A DNA stretch of 34,882 bases from an uncultured Eubacteriales bacterium (lineage in GTDB: Bacteria > Bacillota > Clostridia > Christensenellales > CAG-1252), in contig CADBTQ010000041.1 in the NCBI GenBank assembly GCA_902797685.1, forward strand, positions 1 to 34,882, given 5' to 3'. The notes below the pieces were generated by a model. The model ran no database searches and was not told the origin of the DNA. It worked only from the letters and a program-made list of their open reading frames with translations. A program made the translations under genes and the position numbers. Positions 30,664 to 34,882 of the stretch are shown piece by piece; position 1 is the stretch's first letter; every line of letters starts with the position of its first letter.

Positions 30664-32744
30664 TTTTGTTGGCGCGCCTTGGGCGCTTTGTCCAGCCGGA
30701 TGGCAAACAGTCTGAGGGCGTTGACGACCACCGTGATGTTGCTAAACGCCATACACAGCCCCGCAACCAAGGGGGATAAGATCCCCGCAAACGCCAAAGG
30801 GATAGCTACCAAGTTGTAGCTAAACGCCCAGGCGAAGTTTTGCATGATATTGCGGTACACCGCTTTGGATAGGGACAGCGCCTTGTACACTTGCGATAGA
30901 CTGTTGCCGCTGACCGTCACGTCCGCCGCCGAGATGGCGACTTGGGTGCCCGAGCCGATGGCGACCGCAAAGTCGGCTTGAGAGAGCGCCAACGAATCGT
31001 TGATGCCGTCCCCTACGAAGGCGACTTTGATCCCCTTCGCCTGCAAGTCGGAGATGACTTGCAACTTACCCTCGGGGGTAATGCGGCTGAAGATATGATC
31101 GGAAGGGATACCCACTTCCTCTCCTACGGCGAGCGCGACCGAGGCGCTGTCCCCCGTGAGCATATACACGTCCACTCCGCTACCGTGCAGTTTGACGAGC
31201 GTATCCAACGCGTCCTCTTTGAGGGTGTCCGCCACCTTCCAACAAGCGACTTCCTCTCCCTCTTTGGCAAGATAGACCACGTCGTCCCGCTTGTACATAC
31301 GATAGCCGTCCGCCTCTACCCCTTGTCCCGCGATCTCGCGAGGGGAAAGGGCGGGGTCGATGGTCGCGCCTTTTTGCGCAAGGTGGGCGCACAACGCCTT
31401 GGCGATGGGGTGTACCGACACGCTCTCCAACGTGTAGGCGATATTGTCCAAGTCGGGGGTGCTGTCCTCTTCCACCACGCCGAATGTGCCCGTGGTGAGC
31501 GTGCCCGTCTTGTCAAAGCAGATCGCTTTGATGCCGTGCATCTTTTCGAAGATCTCGCTGTCGTTGTACACCACGCCCATACGCCCCGCGCGGGTAGTAC
31601 CCACCACGATGGACAACGGGGTCGCCAGTCCCAACGAACAGGGACAGGAGATGACCAACACCGCGATGGCGCGGGAGATGGCTTTGGCAAGTTCCAAATG
31701 CAACCCCCAATAGCTTACCACAAAGCACACCGCCGAAAGGAGCAGCACGCCCGGCACGAAAAAGGTGGCGATGCGGTCGGCGATCTTTTGAAGACGGGGC
31801 TTTTGCTGTTGGATCTGATACACCTTGTCGATGATAGAGGCAAGGTAGGTCTCTTTGGATAGGGCGGTGACTTCCACTTGGCAGTTGCCCAACACCACGG
31901 TGGTGCCCGCCACCACGGTATCGCCCGCCGATTTGTCTTGAGGCATGGACTCCCCCGTCAACATGGATTCGTCCACCTCGACGGTGCCCGAGAGCACTTT
32001 GCCGTCCAAAGGCACTCTCGAGCCGGTGGCGAGGACGATGACGTCCCCTACCGCCACTTGTTCCACGGGTAGTTCGATCGTCTGCTTATCCCGCAACACC
32101 AAAGCGGTATCGGGCGCTAACGCCATCAATTCCCGCAACGCGCGGGCGGACTTGACCTTGGCTTTGCCCTCGATATACTTGCCCACCAAGATGATGCTCA
32201 AAAGCATCGCCGCGGTGTCGAAGTAGAGCATATGCTCGTGGTAGCCCAAAAGCAGCACGATGGAGTACACGTAGGCGACCAACGTCCCCAAAGACACCAG
32301 TACGTCCATGCCCAATATGCGCTGTTTGATATCGCGGATTGCGCCCAAAAAGAAGCGACCGCCCGCCAGCACTTCCACCACCGTACACAGCCCGAACTGC
32401 ACGTAGTTGACCCAATGCGGGTAGTGGACGGACGCCATCATCAAAAACATGCACACCATAAGGGGCAAGGTAAACGCCCAGCACACAAGTAAGCGCACGA
32501 GTTCCCAATCCACCTTGCTCTCCTTGTGGAGCGAAAAGCCCAAGGTCTTGAGTTTGCGGGCGATCTTTTGCTCGTTCCACTTAGCCGAGTCGTAGGTAAA
32601 CACCCCCTCGTTTTGGGCGAGCAAAACCTTGACGTCTATGCCCTCCTCCTTGCCGAACGCCCTCTCGATGGACGCCGAGCAGTTGGTGCAGTGCATGCCG
32701 TCAATGCCGCAAGTTTTGGTGATGACTTCGTTATTCTCTTTCAT
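30660..32744 (-). CDS. copA: Copper-exporting P1B-type ATPase
   Basis: 694 residues from the ATG at 32744; an upstream in-frame stretch is an out-of-frame shadow of copZ and is rejected. One N-terminal heavy-metal domain carries GMHCTNC (C19, C22). Membrane helices follow, with the ion-binding CPC motif at residues 367-369 in VISCPCSLGLATP, the phosphorylation site DKTGTLT (D411), an HP motif in SVHPIAKAL, and the hinge GDGINDSLALSQAD. TGES is present in DESMLTGES. These identify a Cu(I)-type exporter driven by ATP. The C-terminal pair of helices has a conserved-looking YN (SYNLVAIPLAFAG) and MAFSNITVVVNALRL. It follows copZ with a one-base overlap. Confidence 0.96.
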   Translation of the reverse strand: MKENNEVITKTCGIDGMHCTNCSASIERAFGKEEGIDVKVLLAQNEGVFTYDSAKWNEQKIARKLKTLGFSLHKESKVDWELVRLLVCWAFTLPLMVCMFLMMASVHYPHWVNYVQFGLCTVVEVLAGGRFFLGAIRDIKQRILGMDVLVSLGTLVAYVYSIVLLLGYHEHMLYFDTAAMLLSIILVGKYIEGKAKVKSARALRELMALAPDTALVLRDKQTIELPVEQVAVGDVIVLATGSRVPLDGKVLSGTVEVDESMLTGESMPQDKSAGDTVVAGTTVVLGNCQVEVTALSKETYLASIIDKVYQIQQQKPRLQKIADRIATFFVPGVLLLSAVCFVVSYWGLHLELAKAISRAIAVLVISCPCSLGLATPLSIVVGTTRAGRMGVVYNDSEIFEKMHGIKAICFDKTGTLTTGTFGVVEEDSTPDLDNIAYTLESVSVHPIAKALCAHLAQKGATIDPALSPREIAGQGVEADGYRMYKRDDVVYLAKEGEEVACWKVADTLKEDALDTLVKLHGSGVDVYMLTGDSASVALAVGEEVGIPSDHIFSRITPEGKLQVISDLQAKGIKVAFVGDGINDSLALSQADFAVAIGSGTQVAISAADVTVSGNSLSQVYKALSLSKAVYRNIMQNFAWAFSYNLVAIPLAFAGILSPLVAGLCMAFSNITVVVNALRLFAIRLDKAPKARQQK

Positions 32745-32953
32745 TATTTCGCCTCGAATCCCGCCTCGCAAATGGCTGCCACGATCGCCTCGCGGGAGAC
32801 TTTTTTGGGATTGTAGGACACGGTCACCGTTTTGGCGTCCTTGTCCGCTTTGCCTTTGGCGCCCGCCTCGGCGCACGCTTTTTCCACCGTTTGCTCGCAG
32901 TGGTGGCACATCATGCCGTTGACGCAGATTGTTTCTTCGATTTTGCCAAACAT
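32744..32953 (-). CDS. copZ: Copper chaperone, heavy-metal-associated domain protein
   Basis: 69 residues from the ATG at 32953, which follows AAGGAG; an upstream in-frame ATG lacks a ribosome binding site. It is a single HMA ferredoxin-like domain with the metal site NGMMCHHC (C16, C19). It should bind Cu(I) in the cytoplasm and hand it to CopA. The stop overlaps the copA start by one base (TAATG). The family length and gene order (copZ then copA) are typical of Firmicutes. Confidence 0.94.
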   Translation of the reverse strand: MFGKIEETICVNGMMCHHCEQTVEKACAEAGAKGKADKDAKTVTVSYNPKKVSREAIVAAICEAGFEAK

Positions 32954-32971
32954 ATTGAACTCCTTTCCTTC

Positions 32972-32987
32972 GCGGCGACGTCGCCGC
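32972..32987. repeat. Perfect 16-bp palindrome in the copZ leader
   Basis: GCGGCGACGTCGCCGC is a perfect palindrome between the copper promoter and the copZ ribosome binding site. In RNA it would give a 6-bp all-GC stem with a four-base loop a few bases before the AAGGAAAGGAG. Confidence 0.7.
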
Positions 32988-33026
32988 AAACACATATTTC
33001 CTATCACAATGGTAGACAATAAGATT

Positions 33027-33045
33027 CATACTCATTATAAGTATG
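33027..33045. promoter_or_regulatory. Candidate copper-responsive operator over the -10
   Basis: Inverted repeat CATACT (33027-33032) and AGTATG (33040-33045) flank the -10 box of the copZ promoter. A dyad in this place fits a repressor site. It is not the classical CopY box (TACA-N2-TGTA). No copper regulator gene lies in the window. Confidence 0.5.
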
Positions 33046-33063
33046 CTCAAGAGGGCTTGTCAA
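33034..33063 (-). promoter_or_regulatory. Promoter of the copper operon
   Basis: On the minus strand a perfect TTGACA (33058-33063), 18 bp, perfect TATAAT (33034-33039). Confidence 0.85.
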
Positions 33064-33105
33064 GCCGATTTGCGGATTAAAAGTGAAATATTATTCAGAT
33101 TTTGG

Positions 33106-33723
33106 CTATTTGCCGAAATTGCGCAAGGCACGCTTGGTCCCCATGTAGACGGGGGGTAGCAAGATGAGCGAGGACCCCACTCCCACGATACATTGGGCGA
33201 TCTCCCACGGAATATCCGCCAACGTCCAGGCGACCCACCCGCGCTCGAACATCAACACGCTCGACCCGTGATAGATCCAGGTGGTCACAACGGCGAAGGT
33301 CTGCCCGAAGAGGAAGCCGTGCAATCCCGCGATGAGGGCGACGAGCCATATTTTTTTGAGGAAAGGTCCTTTGATCAGGCGGGTGAAGTTGAGCAACGCG
33401 ATCAGCCAAAACCACGCCAAAAACATGGTGGGGATAGAGATGAAGATGGGCCACATCCCGCCCGAGATCATGCAGTCCAAACATACGTAGATGAGCAAGA
33501 TGGGCACCAAGGGCTTAAAGCCCACCAAAAAGAAATAGTAGGTCAGCAAAAAGGTGACGAGTTGCACGTACGGAACGGAGGAAAAGGCCAGATCGGTCAA
33601 CACCAAAAGCACCACGAGCAACGCGGTGGTGGTGAGCCTAAGACCCGGCCTTAGCTCGTTCCAGTCGATGATATTAGCCGACGTAGGGTTTTGTTCCACC
33701 GATCTCGCCGTCCCAACCGTCAA
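33106..33723 (-). CDS. ECF transporter S component, probably cobalamin or precursor
   Basis: 205 residues if started at a TTG at 33723, inside the end of the upstream lipoprotein gene; a GTG at 33699 with GGCGAG before it is an alternative, and the first membrane helix starts after both. Five to six hydrophobic helices fill the protein (TTTALLVVLLVLTDLAFSS, LVTFLLTYYFFLVGF, PILLIYVCLDCMISGG and others). The size and helix count fit the substrate-binding S subunit of an energy-coupling-factor importer, which would share ATPases encoded elsewhere. The substrate is inferred from the cobalamin riboswitch upstream and the partner DUF4430 lipoprotein. The overlap implies translational coupling. The start is uncertain. 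Confidence 0.8.
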   Translation of the reverse strand: MTVGTARSVEQNPTSANIIDWNELRPGLRLTTTALLVVLLVLTDLAFSSVPYVQLVTFLLTYYFFLVGFKPLVPILLIYVCLDCMISGGMWPIFISIPTMFLAWFWLIALLNFTRLIKGPFLKKIWLVALIAGLHGFLFGQTFAVVTTWIYHGSSVLMFERGWVAWTLADIPWEIAQCIVGVGSSLILLPPVYMGTKRALRNFGK

Positions 33724-34189
33724 TGACGATGGTGTATACGGTCAAGCCGTCCACCGGATCCGAGGTCGCACCGTTGGACATAGAGCCGTTGTAGGCGCAA
33801 TACGAGTATTGGAAATCCGCGTCGATATAGGCGGTTTCGGCGTCGAAGTGCCCGCCGCTGATAAACCACGAATCACCCGAGAACAGCAGGTAGTCGGAAG
33901 ACGAGAACGAGATCTTGTTGAGACCGTTTTCGTTGGTGGCGGCAGCCGCTAATGCTTCGGACACGTGCACTTGACCGGCTTTGACAGCGATGTCTTTGCT
34001 CGCCAACAATTCGCCGTCCAATTTGGTCACGCCCAAACTGTCGGTGCCGTTAAAACGGCGGACTTCCAAACGGAAGGTGGCGTCTTGGGATGCCGGCTCG
34101 CTCTTACAGCCGACGAAGACGACCGCGCAAGCGGCGGCGATCATCACCAAGCACAGGACGATAGAAAGGATTTTGATGCTCTTTTTCAT
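33674..34189 (-). CDS. DUF4430 lipoprotein, putative cobalamin-binding protein
   Basis: 171 residues from the ATG at 34189, which begins a lipoprotein signal (MKKSIKILSIVLCLVMIAAA, lipobox FVGC, C28). GGAG lies about ten bases upstream. The mature domain is small and beta-rich, with YLLFSGDSWFISGG, AYIDADFQYSY, PVDGLTVYTIVIDGWDG, which fits DUF4430, the fold of the C-terminal domain of transcobalamin and intrinsic factor. Those vertebrate proteins bind B12 between an alpha/alpha barrel and this domain; here only the small domain is present. Position under a cobalamin riboswitch and in front of an ECF S component supports a role as an extracellular cobalamin-capturing subunit. It is the first gene of the unit. 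Confidence 0.85.
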   Translation of the reverse strand: MKKSIKILSIVLCLVMIAAACAVVFVGCKSEPASQDATFRLEVRRFNGTDSLGVTKLDGELLASKDIAVKAGQVHVSEALAAAATNENGLNKISFSSSDYLLFSGDSWFISGGHFDAETAYIDADFQYSYCAYNGSMSNGATSDPVDGLTVYTIVIDGWDGEIGGTKPYVG

Positions 34190-34316
34190 GATGTTTATTC
34201 TCCTTTTTTGCGGGGTTTCCCGCTTGTTTTGCATGGGCATAGGGGCGATTGTCGGCTCCCCTCGGCGGGATCGCCCGCCGAGCAAGCGGTCTTGGGCATA
34301 TACGCCCGATTCCGCT

Positions 34317-34345
34317 ACAAAAATAGCCCCCGAATCTTAGGGGGC
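34317..34345 (-). terminator. Terminator of the cobalamin riboswitch (expression platform)
   Basis: On the minus strand a 6-bp GC stem GCCCCC / GGGGGC is followed by TATTTTTG, placed between the aptamer and the DUF4430 gene. Another hairpin, TTGCCTCTC-TTCG-GAGAGGCAA (34353-34374), stands just upstream and may take part in the switch. Confidence 0.75.
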
Positions 34346-34454
34346 AAAGAAATTGCCTCTCCGAAGAGAGGCAAGCAAAACGCGACAAACAAACGCACCC
34401 ATCGTGCGCCATCGTCGACGGCTACTCCTGCTTGACCCCAAGAATATACGCGTC

Positions 34455-34590
34455 ACTTCCCATAAGGCAGGTCTTCCGACTTGAGTACGAAGTACAGTTA
34501 CGGTAATGGCTGTTGCGGCGGATTTTCACCGCCATTCCCACTGTTGACAGCTTGCGACGAGCGCTTCTGAACCCTACGGTGTTATTGAGT
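34455..34590 (-). ncRNA. Cobalamin riboswitch
   Basis: On the minus strand the conserved core is clear: a GTGGGAA block, then GGCGGTGAAAATCCGCC, GCAACAGCC, ACTGTAC, and the B12-box-like AAGTCGGAAGACCTGCC. These match the cobalamin aptamer in order. It precedes the DUF4430 lipoprotein and ECF S component genes with a terminator in between, so cobalamin binding should switch them off. Exact ends are approximate. Confidence 0.93.
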
Positions 34591-34597
34591 TACTCCC

Positions 34598-34626
34598 ATT
34601 GTAACATAGACGCAAGGAAAAAGCAA
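34598..34626 (-). promoter_or_regulatory. Promoter of the cobalamin uptake unit
   Basis: On the minus strand TTGCTT (34621-34626), 17 bp, TACAAT (34598-34603), placed so that transcription starts just before the riboswitch. Confidence 0.7.
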
Positions 34627-34676
34627 GGGAAACAAACAGCGCAGCCTAAGGACTACGCGCAAGAGATTATCCAGTC

Positions 34677-34735
34677 GCGATATGATGTACCGCGTTGCGG
34701 TGTGATCTGTTGCCACTGTGCGGCAATGTGATATA
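34677..34735. repeat. Third short-hairpin array with GATATA-type linkers
   Basis: GCGATAT (34677-34683), hairpin ACCGC-GTT-GCGGT (34689-34701), GTGATCT, hairpin TTGCC...GGCAA (34710-34726), GTGATATA (34728-34735). It has the same design as the arrays at 8022-8460 and 28595-28712. Confidence 0.75.
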
Positions 34736-34799
34736 TCCCTCATGGCTTCCCCGAGGCATATTTTGGTGTTTCATAGATGATTCCGGATCGTTTTTAGAT

Positions 34800-34882
34800 A
34801 CCATTTCCCGACCGAAGCGAGGATTTAGCCCACGGATTTTGCGTGGATCTACCCCGCCTTAGGCGGATTTAATCCGAGCGGA
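34800..34882. repeat. Short-hairpin array with GGATTTANCCC linkers at window end
   Basis: GGATTTAGCCC, hairpin CACG...CGTG, GGATCTACCCC, hairpin CCGCC-TTA-GGCGG, GGATTTAATCC, continuing to the window edge. The linker family is the same as at 8535-8632. I see no gene between 34630 and 34882. Confidence 0.65.

Noticed and set aside
32745-33050. N-terminal extension of copA by about 100 residues
   Set aside because: It is an out-of-frame reading of copZ, rich in Arg and Gly; the copA ATG at 32744 overlaps the copZ stop as expected for coupling.
33673-33679. Third TTAGCCG heptamer
   Set aside because: It lies in the coding overlap of the ECF and DUF4430 genes, lacks the second half of the element and is not near a promoter; a 7-mer is expected by chance.

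Overview
This window looks like a chromosomal segment of an anaerobic, fermentative member of the Bacillota, probably a gut Clostridia-like lineage. The evidence is a set of Gram-positive-style lipoproteins, many strong Shine-Dalgarno sequences and sigma-A promoters, the tilS-hpt gene pair, a YitT-family protein, an iron-sulfur L-serine dehydratase, a small ferredoxin-thioredoxin-reductase-like protein beside thioredoxin, a CopZ-CopA copper operon and an ECF-type vitamin transporter under a cobalamin riboswitch. No phage, transposase, plasmid gene, tRNA or rRNA is visible. I assign no genus.

Layout. Positions 1-3250 (minus strand) form an accessory, more AT-rich locus: a secreted surface protein cut by the window edge, preceded by a large predicted membrane-spanning regulator with an extracellular beta-helix-like region, one transmembrane segment and a cytoplasmic LuxR-type DNA-binding domain. 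Both genes carry the same two-part 30-bp promoter element in the same place. Positions 3300-3530 hold a tandem repeat. Positions 3696-6310 (minus) carry rplM-rpsI and an NfeD/SPFH membrane pair. An M32 carboxypeptidase follows on the plus strand, then an 830-bp noncoding block packed with short hairpins, then two coupled, apparently paralogous membrane proteins of unknown function. asnS is convergent with them. Positions 13.6-18.5 kb hold two small YbjN-like proteins coupled to L-serine dehydratase and a large secreted endonuclease I lipoprotein.

Positions 19.9-25.7 kb are a dense plus-strand housekeeping run: FTR-like protein, thioredoxin, tilS, hpt, CCA-adding enzyme, rmuC and a PHP-domain phosphoesterase, nearly all overlapping by a few bases. 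A histidine kinase, response regulator and MgtC-like protein follow as one operon, then a lone beta-propeller glycosidase. On the minus strand there is a copper operon (copZ, copA and a metallo-beta-lactamase-fold hydrolase) and a vitamin B12 uptake unit (riboswitch, DUF4430 lipoprotein, ECF S component).

The strongest candidate for an undescribed system is the beta-helix/transmembrane/LuxR regulator with its duplicated operator and its adjacent secreted partner. Other leads are the families of short-hairpin arrays with invariant linkers, the two-gene membrane complex, the DUF4430/ECF cobalamin module, the FTR-like/thioredoxin pair, and two genes whose promoters predict leaderless transcripts. 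All assignments come from reading the sequence; no database search was run.
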